A DNA stretch of 64,000 bases from Pseudomonas sp. CC120222-01a (lineage in GTDB: Bacteria; Pseudomonadota; Gammaproteobacteria; Pseudomonadales; Pseudomonadaceae). The DNA is taken from NCBI RefSeq assembly GCF_003097235.1, contig NZ_QEQQ01000003.1, positions 279,146 through 343,145 on the forward strand, written 5' to 3'. The stretch's first letter is position 1. Every line of letters starts with the position of its first letter. Both the position numbers and the translations under genes were made by a program. Below are positions 28,875 through 37,570 of this stretch, in pieces. A model generated the notes under the pieces. That model was not told the origin of the DNA and made no database searches. It saw only the letters and a program-made list of their open reading frames with translations.

Positions 28875-28895
28875 CGGGGCCGCATAGCGGCCCCG
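28875..28895 (-). terminator. Hairpin terminator after the GST gene
   Basis: CGGGGCCGC (28875-28883) and GCGGCCCCG (28887-28895) form a perfect 9-bp stem around ATA, six bases beyond the GST stop on the minus strand. Confidence 0.6.
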
Positions 28896-28901
28896 TCAGA
28901 C

Positions 28902-29741
28902 TCAATCCAGGTCGGCCGCCGAGTGCCGCTCGGGGACCTGGCTGGCTTCATCGCCCCAGGTGCGGTTGACCCGGGTGCCACGCTGTACGGCCGGGCGCTG
29001 GGCAATTTCCTCGGCCCAGCGCTGCACTTGCGGGTACTCATCCACCGCCAGGAATTCGGCTGCACCGTACAGGTTGCCGCGCACCAGCTGGCCATACCAA
29101 GGCCACACGGCGATATCGGCGATGCTGTATTCGTCGCCACCGAGGTAGCGGCTGACCGCCAGGCGGCGCTCCAGCACGTCGAGTTGGCGCTTGGCCTCCA
29201 TGGTGAAGCGGTTGATGGCGTACTCGAACTTCTCTGGCGCGTACACATAGAAGTGGCCGAAGCCACCGCCCAGGTAAGGCGCGGCCCCCATCTGCCAGAA
29301 CAGCCAGTTCAGGCTTTCAGTGCGTGCGGCGGGTGCCTTGGGCAGGAAGGCGCCGAATTTTTCCGCCAGGTGCAGCAGGATCGAACCGGACTCGAACACC
29401 CGCACTGGCGGCTCGACGCTGCGGTCGAGCAGGGCGGGGATCTTCGAGTTGGGGTTGACTTCGACGAAACCGCTGGAGAACTGGTCGCCGTCACCGATGC
29501 GGATCAGCCAGGCGTCGTACTCGGCGCCGCTGTGGCCCAGGGCGAGCAGTTCTTCGAGCAGGATGGTGACCTTGACGCCATTGGGGGTAGCCAGGGAGTA
29601 CAGCTGCAGCGGGTGCTTGCCGACCGGCAGCTCCTTGTCATGGGTCGGCCCGGCGATCGGCCGGTTGATGCTGGCGAACTGGCCGCCGGACGCGGCATCG
29701 TTGCGCCAGACCTTGGGCGGGACGTAAGTGGGCTTGCTCAT
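28902..29741 (-). CDS. yghU: YghU-like glutathione S-transferase / disulfide-bond oxidoreductase
   Basis: This 279-residue GST has the long N-terminal extension seen in YghU (PPKVWRNDAASGGQFASINRPIAGPTHDKELP), a thioredoxin-like domain with SLATPNGVKVTILLEELLALG, the thiol-binding loop NPNSKIPALLDRS and a C-terminal helical domain ending WPWYGQLV. YghU-type enzymes bind two glutathiones and reduce disulfides. AAGGAG before 29741 sets the start. Confidence 0.87.
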   Translation of the reverse strand: MSKPTYVPPKVWRNDAASGGQFASINRPIAGPTHDKELPVGKHPLQLYSLATPNGVKVTILLEELLALGHSGAEYDAWLIRIGDGDQFSSGFVEVNPNSKIPALLDRSVEPPVRVFESGSILLHLAEKFGAFLPKAPAARTESLNWLFWQMGAAPYLGGGFGHFYVYAPEKFEYAINRFTMEAKRQLDVLERRLAVSRYLGGDEYSIADIAVWPWYGQLVRGNLYGAAEFLAVDEYPQVQRWAEEIAQRPAVQRGTRVNRTWGDEASQVPERHSAADLD

Positions 29742-29873
29742 GCAGAGGTTCTCCTTGGAAAGCGCGAAAGCGACCACGTAAAGACGTGGACCTGCATCTA
29801 TGCCACGGGTTCGGAGAAAAGCGCAAATGCATTGGGCGCGAGCGTCAGTTGCAAGGTGCGTTGGTCACGTGGC

Positions 29874-30158
29874 TCACCAAGGCCACAGTTGCGCCGCGAT
29901 CAGGCGGTCATAGGAAAGGCTGCAGCGGGTGCCGGACGGGGTGCGGTAGTGGACGCGCCGGTCGGCAGCGTCGACATGGGAGGGGGTGCCCTGGACCAGG
30001 CACAGGTTGCCATGGTCGAACGGCTGTTGCAGGCCGGTCTGGGGGGCCAGCAAGGTCACCTGGGCACCCCTGTGGCCCTGCAGGTTCAGTTGGCGAATGG
30101 CGCTCAGGGCGCTCCAAGGGCCGGCGATGCCGGTGCCAATGATCAGGATATTGTTCAA
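29874..30158 (-). pseudogene. Decayed NAD(P)/FAD-dependent oxidoreductase gene
   Basis: A TTG at 30158 follows AGGAG and opens 94 codons starting with NILIIGTGIAGPWSAL, an FAD-binding dinucleotide motif as in type II NADH dehydrogenases. The frame then passes directly to DRRVHYRTPSGTRCSLSYDRLIAA, a segment that normally lies about 90-100 residues in, and ends there. So most of the gene is missing: an internal deletion and loss of the C-terminal two-thirds. Downstream, 29794-29873, another minus-strand frame gives an unrelated protein-like tail that I could not place. Confidence 0.65.
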
Positions 30159-30240
30159 CGTTGTGCTCCTGGAAAGTCCGAAAGACACAGTAGACCGTAA
30201 TTGCAGACAACGATGTTACGGGGCCAGCTGGCAGATCTTT

Positions 30241-30843
30241 TCAAAATGTTGGCGGGGTGATCACCCAGATCACCACCGCGTCCACCTCGCCGGGGTTGCC
30301 ATAGCGGTGCGGCTCCTGGCTGGAGAAGCTGAAGCTGTCGCCTTCGCCCAGCAGGAAGTGGCGTTCGCCCACCCACACCTCGAAGCTGCCCGAGAGCACA
30401 TAGCCCGCTTCGTCACCTTCATGGCTGTAGCTTTGCTGGCTGTAGGTGCCTGGCGGAAAGCGCGAGTGCAGCATCTCCAGCTGGCGGTTGGGTTGCGGGG
30501 TGAGCAGCTGGTCGACGATGCCGTCCTCGTAATGCACGCTCAGCCGGCTGTTGCGCCGCACCACGTAACCCTGGTCTTCGGGTGCGGTGGTGGCTTCGCT
30601 GGCGAAGAACCACTGGATGGTCACGCCGAGGCTGCGGGCAATGTTGAACAGCGCCGGGATCGACGGGTAAGACAGGTTGCGCTCCAGCTGGCTGATGTAG
30701 CCAGCGGTCAGCTCGCTGTGCGCCGCCAGTTCCGCCAGGGTCATGCCGCGGCGCTTGCGCAGGCCGCGGATGCGGCCACCGAGGAACTGCGGCGCGCTGC
30801 CGCCGTCTTCGGCGGCGGGCGGGAACTGGGGTTGCTGGCTCAT
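30241..30843 (-). CDS. XRE-family regulator with C-terminal cupin domain
   Basis: This 200-residue protein has a Cro/C1-type helix-turn-helix at residues about 25-78 (MTLAELAAHSELTAGYISQLERN) and a cupin sensor domain at about 125-195 (YSHEGDEAGYVLSG, then LGEGDSFSFSSQEPHRYGN). This layout is that of PuuR-like regulators of amine and amino-acid catabolism. It sits 39 bp downstream of the flavin oxidoreductase gene and probably controls the divergent oxidoreductase and binding-protein genes, whose gap holds a strong dyad. Confidence 0.9.
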   Translation of the reverse strand: MSQQPQFPPAAEDGGSAPQFLGGRIRGLRKRRGMTLAELAAHSELTAGYISQLERNLSYPSIPALFNIARSLGVTIQWFFASEATTAPEDQGYVVRRNSRLSVHYEDGIVDQLLTPQPNRQLEMLHSRFPPGTYSQQSYSHEGDEAGYVLSGSFEVWVGERHFLLGEGDSFSFSSQEPHRYGNPGEVDAVVIWVITPPTF

Positions 30844-30882
30844 GCGCTTCGGTCCATCGGGAAAGCCGCAGTATGGACAGGC

Positions 30883-32835
30883 TCAGAGCGCCCAGGCAAC
30901 TGTCAGGCCCTCATGGATCGCCTCCTCGACCGTGCGTGGGGCCAGGCAGTCGCCGATGCGCCGCACCTCCACCAGGCCGGCCAGTTCTGCTGCCAGGGTG
31001 TCCTCAGGTTGGTGGCCGAGGCACAGCACCAGGGTGTCGATGCCTTCGAAGATCATCGGCTCGCCGCTGGCGGTGTGTTGCAGGTAGACCGTGTTGTCGT
31101 CGCAGCCGTACAGGCGGGCATAGGGTGTGATCGGGATGCCCAGGCGGTGCAGTTCGCCGGCCAGCTGGTCGCGTACATACAGCGGCAGGGTTTCGCCGCA
31201 GTGGGTGCCATTCACCGCCAGTTGCACCTGGTGGCCGTCGCGTACCAGGCGCTCGGCGATGCCGGGGCCGATCCAGTCGCAGCGCCAATCGATCACCAGC
31301 ACCGAGCGGCCGAGCGTGACTTCATTGCGCAGGACTTGCCAGGCATCCACCACCTGCAGCTCGCCGCTGCGTTCGAACGACGGCCAGTAGGGCGTGGCGC
31401 CGGTGGCGGCTATCACCAGGTCGGGGCGTTCGCGTTCGACCAATGCGCGATCGACACGCGTATTACGTACTACACGTACACCGACCAGCTCCATTTCCCG
31501 CTGCAGGTTGGTGCTGGCGCCGCCGAATTCTGCGCGCCGGGGCAGCAACTGGGCGAGCTGTACCTGGCCGCCCAGTTGTGTACTGGCTTCGTACAGCGTG
31601 ACGTCATGCCCACGGGCGGCGGCAACGGCTGCGGCCTTCATGCCGGCGGGGCCGCCACCCGCCACGAGGATGCGCTTGCGGGCGGTCGCGGGAGCAGGGG
31701 TTTCGTACTGCAACTCGCGTCCGGTTTCCGGGTGCTGGATACAGGAGATCGGCAGCCCCCGGTGAAAGTGGCCGATGCAGGCCTGGTTGCAGGCAATGCA
31801 GGCGCGCACGTCCTCGACCTGGCCGCGCTCGGTCTTGGCCGGCATCTGCGGGTCGCAGATCAGGGCGCGGGTCATGCCACACACGTCGGCCTGGCCACGG
31901 GCCAGGATCAGTTCGGCTTCCTGCGGCTGGTTGATGCGCCCGGTGACGAACAGCGGGATGTCCAGGTGCTGCTTGAAGGTGCCGGCCTCGCGCGCCAGGT
32001 AGGCCGGGGCGATGGCCATGGGCGGCACAATGTGCACGGCGCCACCCAGCGACGCCGAAGTACCGGCGACGATGTGCAGGTAGTCGACCTGGTCTTGCAG
32101 GGCCTGCGCGGCGGCGAGCGATTCGTCCTCGCTGAGGCCCTCGCTGTCGCGTTCGTCGGCGCTGATGCGCAGGCCGACGATGAATTGCTCGTCGGTGGCC
32201 GCCCGGACCGCTGCCAGCACTTCACGCAGGAAGCGCAGGCGCTGTTCCAGGTCGCCGTTATAACCGTCGTTGCGCTGGTTGACTCGCGGGTTGAGAAACT
32301 GCGCCGGCAGGTAGCCATGGCTGGCCACCACCTCGACACCGTCCAGGCCGGCCTGGTGCAGGCGCCGGGCGGCGCTGGCATAGCCCTGGACGATTTCGTC
32401 GATCATCGCCTGGTCCAGCGCCCGCGGCATCACCCGGAAGCGCTCGTTGGGCACCGACGAGGCCGAATAGGCCACTGCCAGCAGGCCATCCGCCGACTCC
32501 ATGATCTCCCGCCCCGGGTGAAACAGTTGCGACAGCACCACCGTGCCGTGGGCATGGCAGGCCTCGGCCAGGCGCCGGTAGCCGTCGATGCAGGCGTCGT
32601 CGGTGGCCATCAGCACGTGCGAGGTGTAGCGGGCACTGTCATGCACCCCGGCCACCTGCAGCACGATCAGGCCTACGCCGCCGGCGGCACGGGCGCGCTG
32701 GTAGGCGATGAGCTTGTCGTTGACCAGGTTGTCGGTGGGCAGGCAAGTGTCGTGGCCGGTCGACATGATTCGGTTTTTCAGGCGTTTGCCGCGGATCTGC
32801 AGGGGTTCGAACAGGTGGGCGAAGGCGGTCGTCAT
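30883..32835 (-). CDS. FMN/FAD/4Fe-4S oxidoreductase of the 2,4-dienoyl-CoA reductase / trimethylamine dehydrogenase type
   Basis: This 650-residue protein has an N-terminal Old Yellow Enzyme barrel (residues 1-350; HVLMATDD, VLSQLFHPGRE, HGYLPAQFLNPRVNQR), a cluster-binding region CIACNQACIGHFHRGLPISC at about 345-365, and C-terminal FAD/NAD domains with VAGGGPAGMKAA. Relatives reduce enoyl-CoA or demethylate amines and betaines. It is divergent from a PotD-like binding protein and a class II aldolase, which suggests an amine or quaternary-amine substrate. That is inference; the exact reaction is unknown. Confidence 0.87.
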   Translation of the reverse strand: MTTAFAHLFEPLQIRGKRLKNRIMSTGHDTCLPTDNLVNDKLIAYQRARAAGGVGLIVLQVAGVHDSARYTSHVLMATDDACIDGYRRLAEACHAHGTVVLSQLFHPGREIMESADGLLAVAYSASSVPNERFRVMPRALDQAMIDEIVQGYASAARRLHQAGLDGVEVVASHGYLPAQFLNPRVNQRNDGYNGDLEQRLRFLREVLAAVRAATDEQFIVGLRISADERDSEGLSEDESLAAAQALQDQVDYLHIVAGTSASLGGAVHIVPPMAIAPAYLAREAGTFKQHLDIPLFVTGRINQPQEAELILARGQADVCGMTRALICDPQMPAKTERGQVEDVRACIACNQACIGHFHRGLPISCIQHPETGRELQYETPAPATARKRILVAGGGPAGMKAAAVAAARGHDVTLYEASTQLGGQVQLAQLLPRRAEFGGASTNLQREMELVGVRVVRNTRVDRALVERERPDLVIAATGATPYWPSFERSGELQVVDAWQVLRNEVTLGRSVLVIDWRCDWIGPGIAERLVRDGHQVQLAVNGTHCGETLPLYVRDQLAGELHRLGIPITPYARLYGCDDNTVYLQHTASGEPMIFEGIDTLVLCLGHQPEDTLAAELAGLVEVRRIGDCLAPRTVEEAIHEGLTVAWAL

Positions 32836-32886
32836 GCGGGCGGCTCCGGTGCGGTGTCGTTCTTGTTTTTCTCATGAAAGTGTAGC

Positions 32887-32919
32887 GCCAGTAAAAAATC
32901 AACTTGTTTTTTTACTGGC
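32887..32919. promoter_or_regulatory. Dyad operator between the oxidoreductase and the binding-protein gene
   Basis: GCCAGTAAAAAA (32887-32898) and TTTTTTACTGGC (32908-32919) are perfect 12-bp arms around 9 bp. The site lies in the 190-bp divergent gap and is a good candidate for the XRE-cupin regulator. Confidence 0.65.
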
Positions 32920-32931
32920 ACCCGACTAGCT
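32916..32931 (+). promoter_or_regulatory. Candidate sigma-54 promoter of the binding-protein gene
   Basis: TGGCAC-N5-TAGCT has GG and GC elements 12 bp apart, as in -24/-12 promoters. The T in the usual TTGC is A here. It overlaps the right arm of the dyad and would start transcription about 85 bp before 33026. No enhancer-binding activator gene is nearby. Confidence 0.4.
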
Positions 32932-33025
32932 TTTTCCCAGCCACGGCAGTGGCGCGTGACCTCACTACAACAAGAAACGGGCCTTCGAGCTAAAACGCTG
33001 GACGGTACCGACAGGAGGCAACTCG

Positions 33026-34069
33026 ATGCAGGCATTTCCTCGCAGTACCGGCCTTTGCGCTGCGCTTTTGGCCTTGGGCCTGGGCAGTGCGCAAGCGGCG
33101 CCGCAGATGGTCGTGGTCGGCTATGGCGGCGCTGGTCAGAAAGCCCAGGATGTGGCGATCTTCCAGCCTTTCAGCGCCCAGGACGGCAGCAAGTTGATCC
33201 AGAGCGAATACAACGGCGAGATGGCGCGCATCCAGGTGATGGCCGATACCGGCAATGTCGACTGGGACGTGGTGCAGATCGAGGGGCCGGACCTCATGCG
33301 CGGCTGCGACGAGGGCATCTACGAGCACCTCGACTGGCAGCGCCTGGGGCATGCCGCCGAACTGATCCCCGCGGCGGCCCAGGACTGTGGCTCGGCGGCG
33401 CTGGTGTGGAGCGTGGCAATCGCCTACGACCGCGACAAGCTGGCCCAGGCACCGACCTCGTGGGCCGATTTCTGGAACGTGCAGAAGTACCCGGGCAAAC
33501 GCGGCCTGCGCAAGCGCGCGGTGTACAACCTGGAGTTCGCCTTGCTGGCCGACGGGGTCAAGGTCGATGACGTGTACAAGGTGCTGTCGACCCCGGCGGG
33601 TGTCGAGCGTGCCTTCGCCAAGCTCACCGAGCTCAAACCGTACATCCAGTGGTGGGATGCCGGCGCGCAACCGGCGCAGTGGCTGACGGCGGGTGATGTG
33701 GTGATGACCTCGACCTACAGCGGCCGCATCGCCGTGGCCGCCCAGCAAGGCAGCCCGCTGGCGGTGGTCTGGCCTGGCAGCCTGTATGGCATGGACTACT
33801 GGGCGATCATCAAGGGCTCGAAGCACGTCGACCAGGCCAAGCGCCTGATCAGCTATGCCAACCAGCCGGATACCCAGGTGCGTTACGTCGAGCAGATCCC
33901 CTACGGGCCGACCAATACCCAGGCGGCGGCCAAGCTTGACCCGTCGCTGGCCAGTTGGGTGCCGACCTCGCCGGAGAACCTGCAGGGCGCCTTGGCGATG
34001 AATGTGGAGTTCTGGGTCGATCACGGCGAGGAGCTGGAGCAACGCTTCAATGCCTGGGCCAGCAAATGA
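33026..34069 (+). CDS. Periplasmic binding protein of a polyamine-type ABC transporter (PotD-like)
   Basis: This 347-residue protein has a signal peptide cleaved near SAQA (residue about 24) and a spermidine/putrescine-type binding fold: VDWDVVQIEG, VWSVAIAYDRDKL, SWADFWNVQKYPGKR, and the C-terminal GMDYWAIIKGSKHVDQAKRLISYA. No permease or ATPase genes are next to it, so it is an orphan or shares a transporter encoded elsewhere. AGGAGG at 33013 fixes the start. A class II aldolase gene follows after a short hairpin. Confidence 0.88.
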   Translation: MQAFPRSTGLCAALLALGLGSAQAAPQMVVVGYGGAGQKAQDVAIFQPFSAQDGSKLIQSEYNGEMARIQVMADTGNVDWDVVQIEGPDLMRGCDEGIYEHLDWQRLGHAAELIPAAAQDCGSAALVWSVAIAYDRDKLAQAPTSWADFWNVQKYPGKRGLRKRAVYNLEFALLADGVKVDDVYKVLSTPAGVERAFAKLTELKPYIQWWDAGAQPAQWLTAGDVVMTSTYSGRIAVAAQQGSPLAVVWPGSLYGMDYWAIIKGSKHVDQAKRLISYANQPDTQVRYVEQIPYGPTNTQAAAKLDPSLASWVPTSPENLQGALAMNVEFWVDHGEELEQRFNAWASK

Positions 34070-34080
34070 TGTAGTTTATC

Positions 34081-34099
34081 GGGGCTGCTTTGCAGCCCC
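34081..34099 (+). terminator. Intercistronic hairpin
   Basis: GGGGCTGC (34081-34088) and GCAGCCCC (34092-34099) form an 8-bp stem with loop TTT between the binding-protein and aldolase genes. No T-run follows, so it may attenuate or stabilise RNA and not end it. Confidence 0.5.
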
Positions 34100-34122
34100 A
34101 AATTCCAACAGGAAGAATAACA

Positions 34123-34878
34123 ATGACCGCCACGGAACAGACCCTGCGCCAGCAACTGGCCGCCTGCTATCGCCTGATTGCCCATTTCCGCATGTCGGAC
34201 CTGATTTTCACCCATATCTCCCTGCGCTTGCCGGGCCCCGAACACCATTTCCTGATCAACCCCTACGGCCTGCTGTTCGACGAAATCACCGCCTCTAGCC
34301 TGGTGAAGATCGACCTGCAAGGCCGGCCGGTGGAGCCTACCGAATACCCGGTCAACCCGGCCGGCTTCGTCATCCACAGTGCCATCCATGCCGCCCGTGA
34401 GGACGCCCAGTGCGTGCTGCACACCCATACCCGCGCCGGTTGCGCGGTGGCGGCACTGGAGTGCGGCTTGCTGCCGGTCAACCAGATGTCGATGGAGTTC
34501 CACGGCAAGGTCGCCTACCACGCCTACGAAGGTATCGCGCTCGACCTGGACGAGCAGCAACGGCTGGTGGCGGACCTGGGTGACAAGCCGGTGATGATCC
34601 TGCGCAACCATGGCTTGCTGACTACCGGGCGCTCGGTGGCCGAGGCGTTCTTGCGCATGTATTACCTGGAGAAGGCGTGCGACATTCAGCTGGCGGCGCA
34701 GAGTGCCGGGCAACTGGTGCTGCCGCCGGAGGCGGTGTGTGCGCATACCGAGCGGCAGTTCAATGAGCCGATGCGCGGGTTGAAGCAGGGCGAGCTGAAT
34801 GATCCGGATGCGCTGCAGATGGCGTGGGCGGCTTTGCTGCGGATGCTGGAGCGGATTGCCCCGGATTATCGCGACTGA
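34123..34878 (+). CDS. Class II aldolase/adducin family protein
   Basis: This 251-residue protein has the class II aldolase metal site: His100 and His102 in VLHTHTRAG and a later histidine in LRNHGLLTTG. The N-terminal FTHISLRLPGPEHHFLINPYGLLF is typical of the family. It may act as an aldolase, epimerase or decarboxylase on a hydroxy-acid or sugar phosphate; the reaction cannot be read from sequence. AGGAAG upstream of 34123 fixes the start. It is downstream of the PotD-like gene and ends in a strong hairpin. Confidence 0.85.
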   Translation: MTATEQTLRQQLAACYRLIAHFRMSDLIFTHISLRLPGPEHHFLINPYGLLFDEITASSLVKIDLQGRPVEPTEYPVNPAGFVIHSAIHAAREDAQCVLHTHTRAGCAVAALECGLLPVNQMSMEFHGKVAYHAYEGIALDLDEQQRLVADLGDKPVMILRNHGLLTTGRSVAEAFLRMYYLEKACDIQLAAQSAGQLVLPPEAVCAHTERQFNEPMRGLKQGELNDPDALQMAWAALLRMLERIAPDYRD

Positions 34879-34885
34879 CTCTCTG

Positions 34886-34915
34886 GCCTCTTCGCGGGTT
34901 TAACCGCGAAGAGGC
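34886..34915. terminator. Hairpin terminator between convergent genes
   Basis: GCCTCTTCGCGG (34886-34897) and CCGCGAAGAGGC (34904-34915) are perfect 12-bp arms around GTTTAA. It sits between the aldolase (plus) and NCS1 permease (minus) stops. Confidence 0.7.
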
Positions 34916-34943
34916 TGGTGCAGAAGAACTCAGTACACGGCCA

Positions 34944-36341
34944 TCAGCGCGCCTGCGGCACGATCATGCTGGCGGGGGCTTCGGCGGCACGTCGGCGCGC
35001 AACGCAGTAGTACAGCACGCTCGGCACTACCAGCCCGATCAGCCATGACACATCCACGCCGCCCAGGTGCGCGACCATGGGGCCGGTGTACAGCTTGGTG
35101 TCGATGAACGGCATCTGCACCAGCACGCCAAGGGTGTAGACACTGATGCCAGGCCAGTTCCAGCGGCCATAGCGGCCCTCCGGGTCGGCCAGGGCCGGGA
35201 TGTCGTAGCGCTCCTTGGTGATGAAGTAGTAGTCCACCAGGTTGACCGCGCTCCAGGGCACGAAGAAGGTCAGCAGGAACAGGATGAACGACTTGAACGC
35301 AGTGAGGAACGAGTGCTGGCCGAGCAGGGCCACCAAGGTGGCAGCGCCGACGATGGCCAATACGAACACCAGGCGTTGTACACGGCTGATTGCCAAGTGG
35401 CCGCGGAAGCCGCTGATGATGGTGGCGATGCACATGAAGCTGCCGTAGGAGTTCAGCGTCGAGATGGTCACCTTGCCAAAGGCGATGCTGAAGTACAGCA
35501 GCGCAGCCGTGGTACCAGCGCCGCCGAGGCCGACGATGTAGGCCACTTCACGCCCGCTGAACTGCCCGCCGGCGATTGCCGCAGCGAACACGCCGAGAAT
35601 CATCGACGCCTGCGCGCCGACGACCGAACCCAGGCCAGCGGCGAGGAAGGTCTTCACTGGCGACGTGCTGCTCGGCAGGTAGCGCGAGTAGTCTGCCACG
35701 TAGGGGCCGAAGGCGATCTGCCAGGAGGCCGCCAGCGACACCGAGAGCAGGAAGGTGGCCCAGCTGAAGTGGCGGTTTTCCAGCAGCTGGCCGATGTCGG
35801 CGAGCATCAGGATGCGGCTGAACAGGTAGACGAAGGCGATGATGCCCAGCACGCTGGCGATCCGGCCGATCCAGTGGATTACCCGGTAGCCGGCCAGGGT
35901 GGCGAGCACGATCACCGAGGCGAAGATGAGGATGCCGGTGCTGTCGCTGACGCTCAGCAACTGGCCAATGGCCTGCCCGGACAGCACCGTGCCGGTGGCA
36001 GTGAAGCCCAGGTACATCAGGCACACCAGTACCATCGGAATGGCTGCGCCATACACGCCGAACTGCACGCGGCTGGAGATCATCTGCGGCAGGCCCAGGC
36101 GCGGGCCCTGGGCCGCATGCAAGGCCATGACAGCGCCGCCGATCAACTGGCCGAGCAGCAGGCCGATCAGCGACCAGAACACGTCGCCACCGAGCACCAC
36201 GGCCAGGGCGCCGGTGACGATGGCGGTAATCTGCAGGTTGGCGCCGAGCCAGAGGGTGAACTGGCTGTACAGCTTGCCGTGGCGCTCGGCTTCGGGAATG
36301 TAGTCGATAGAGCGCCGTTCGAGCACGGATTTGCGGGACAT
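34944..36341 (-). CDS. NCS1-family nucleobase:cation permease (CodB-like)
   Basis: This 465-residue protein has about 12 membrane helices and the NCS1 pattern: an N-terminal YIPEAERHGKLYSQFTLWLGANLQ and central IAFGPYVADYSRYLP, as in cytosine and purine permeases. The ATG at 36341 is preceded by GTGGAG; a GTG at 36353 in frame is the alternative. Related CodB-like permeases occur near histidine-utilisation genes in pseudomonads, and a HutC-like site lies upstream here, so the substrate need not be a nucleobase. Confidence 0.86.
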   Translation of the reverse strand: MSRKSVLERRSIDYIPEAERHGKLYSQFTLWLGANLQITAIVTGALAVVLGGDVFWSLIGLLLGQLIGGAVMALHAAQGPRLGLPQMISSRVQFGVYGAAIPMVLVCLMYLGFTATGTVLSGQAIGQLLSVSDSTGILIFASVIVLATLAGYRVIHWIGRIASVLGIIAFVYLFSRILMLADIGQLLENRHFSWATFLLSVSLAASWQIAFGPYVADYSRYLPSSTSPVKTFLAAGLGSVVGAQASMILGVFAAAIAGGQFSGREVAYIVGLGGAGTTAALLYFSIAFGKVTISTLNSYGSFMCIATIISGFRGHLAISRVQRLVFVLAIVGAATLVALLGQHSFLTAFKSFILFLLTFFVPWSAVNLVDYYFITKERYDIPALADPEGRYGRWNWPGISVYTLGVLVQMPFIDTKLYTGPMVAHLGGVDVSWLIGLVVPSVLYYCVARRRAAEAPASMIVPQAR

Positions 36342-36423
36342 TGAGGGCTCCACTTGATTGTTTTTGTGTCAGGGAGAGGGCCATCGCCGGCACGCTGCGC
36401 GGATGGCGTCTGCCTGATATCAT

Positions 36424-36437
36424 CATGTCTATACAAG
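36424..36437. promoter_or_regulatory. Candidate GntR/HutC-type operator
   Basis: On the minus strand CTTGTATAGACATG matches the palindrome CTTGTATATACAAG in 12 of 14 positions. It lies about 85 bp upstream of the NCS1 permease start, close to a TTGACC that could be its -35. It could serve the divergent eamA-like gene as well. Confidence 0.4.
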
Positions 36438-36575
36438 TAAGGTCAAGTGAAGCTTGCAGGCCATAACAGCCAATCTGTTGCGCAAGGGTTGGCCACAACT
36501 GTGCTGGTCCCTGTCCGGAAAATGGCCTTATGCTGTTACGAAATATGTCTAGAACGCCTGAAGAAGGAAGCTGCA

Positions 36576-37463
36576 ATGCCGCTCAAGGACCTGCTGATTG
36601 CCCTGGTGGTAATCGTCGCCTGGGGAGTCAATTTCGTGGTCATCAAGGTCGGCCTCGATGGCTTGCCGCCGATGCTGCTGGGGGCATTGCGCTTTCTGCT
36701 GGTGGCGTTCCCTGCCGTGCTGCTGGTCAAGCGGCCGAAGCTGCCGTGGCGCTGGCTGATCGCCTATGGCGCGACCATCTCCCTGGGCCAGTTCGCCTTC
36801 CTGTTCCAGGCCATGTACAGCGGCATGCCTCCGGGCCTGGCGTCGTTGGTGCTGCAATCGCAAGCGTTCTTTACCCTCGGTTTTGCCGCGCTGTTCCTGG
36901 GTGAGCGGCTGCGCCTGGCCAGTGTTTTGGGACTGGTGGTGGCTGCCAGCGGCCTGGCGCTGATCGGCAGTGAAGACAGCGGCCATGTGCCGCTGGTGGC
37001 GTTGCTGCTGACCTTGTGTGGCGGGGCCATGTGGGGCATGGGCAACATCATCACCCGCCGTTTTGGCTCGGTGGACCTGGTAGCGCTGGTGATCTGGGGT
37101 GGGTTGATTCCGCCGCTGCCGTTCCTGGCCTTGTCGTGGTGGCTGGAAGGGCCGGAGCGCATCGGCCATGCGCTGGCCAATATCAGCTGGAGTTCGGTGC
37201 TGGCGCTGGCGTACCTGGCATTCGTTGCCACCATGATCGGCTACAGCCTGTGGAGCAAATTGCTGTCGCGCCACCCAGCGGGCAAGGTGGCGCCGTTCTC
37301 GCTGCTGGTGCCGGTGATCGGCCTGAGTTCGTCCGCCTGGTTGCTGGGTGAACGGTTGACGGCGGTGCAGGGCTGGGGCGCGCTGCTGGTGATGCTCGGC
37401 CTGTTGGTCAATGTGTTCGGGCCGAAGCTGGGGCAGCGCCTGCGGGCGGCCAGTGCGCAATGA
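36576..37463 (+). CDS. eamA: EamA-type metabolite exporter
   Basis: This 295-residue DMT protein has ten membrane helices. It resembles E. coli EamA along its length: VVIVAWGVNFVVIKVGL, LVAFPAVLLVKRPK, GMPPGLASLVLQSQAFFTL and APFSLLVPVIGLSSSAWLLGERL. EamA exports cysteine and O-acetylserine. The ATG at 36576 follows AAGGAAG. It is divergent from the NCS1 permease gene and ends near a REP hairpin. Confidence 0.83.
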   Translation: MPLKDLLIALVVIVAWGVNFVVIKVGLDGLPPMLLGALRFLLVAFPAVLLVKRPKLPWRWLIAYGATISLGQFAFLFQAMYSGMPPGLASLVLQSQAFFTLGFAALFLGERLRLASVLGLVVAASGLALIGSEDSGHVPLVALLLTLCGGAMWGMGNIITRRFGSVDLVALVIWGGLIPPLPFLALSWWLEGPERIGHALANISWSSVLALAYLAFVATMIGYSLWSKLLSRHPAGKVAPFSLLVPVIGLSSSAWLLGERLTAVQGWGALLVMLGLLVNVFGPKLGQRLRAASAQ

Positions 37464-37520
37464 GTTGAAGGGCCTATCGCCACAGGATTATCACCAGCTT
37501 CCTGGTGTGCGCTGTACGTG

Positions 37521-37561
37521 TGGGAGCCGCGCTTGCCAGCGATGGGCTGCAAAGCAGCCCC
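37521..37561. repeat. REP-like element with hairpin
   Basis: TGGGAGCCGCGCTTGCCAGCGA followed by GGGCTGC AAA GCAGCCC lies between the convergent eamA-like and porin genes and may end both transcripts. Confidence 0.6.
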
Positions 37562-37570
37562 GGCTTTTCT

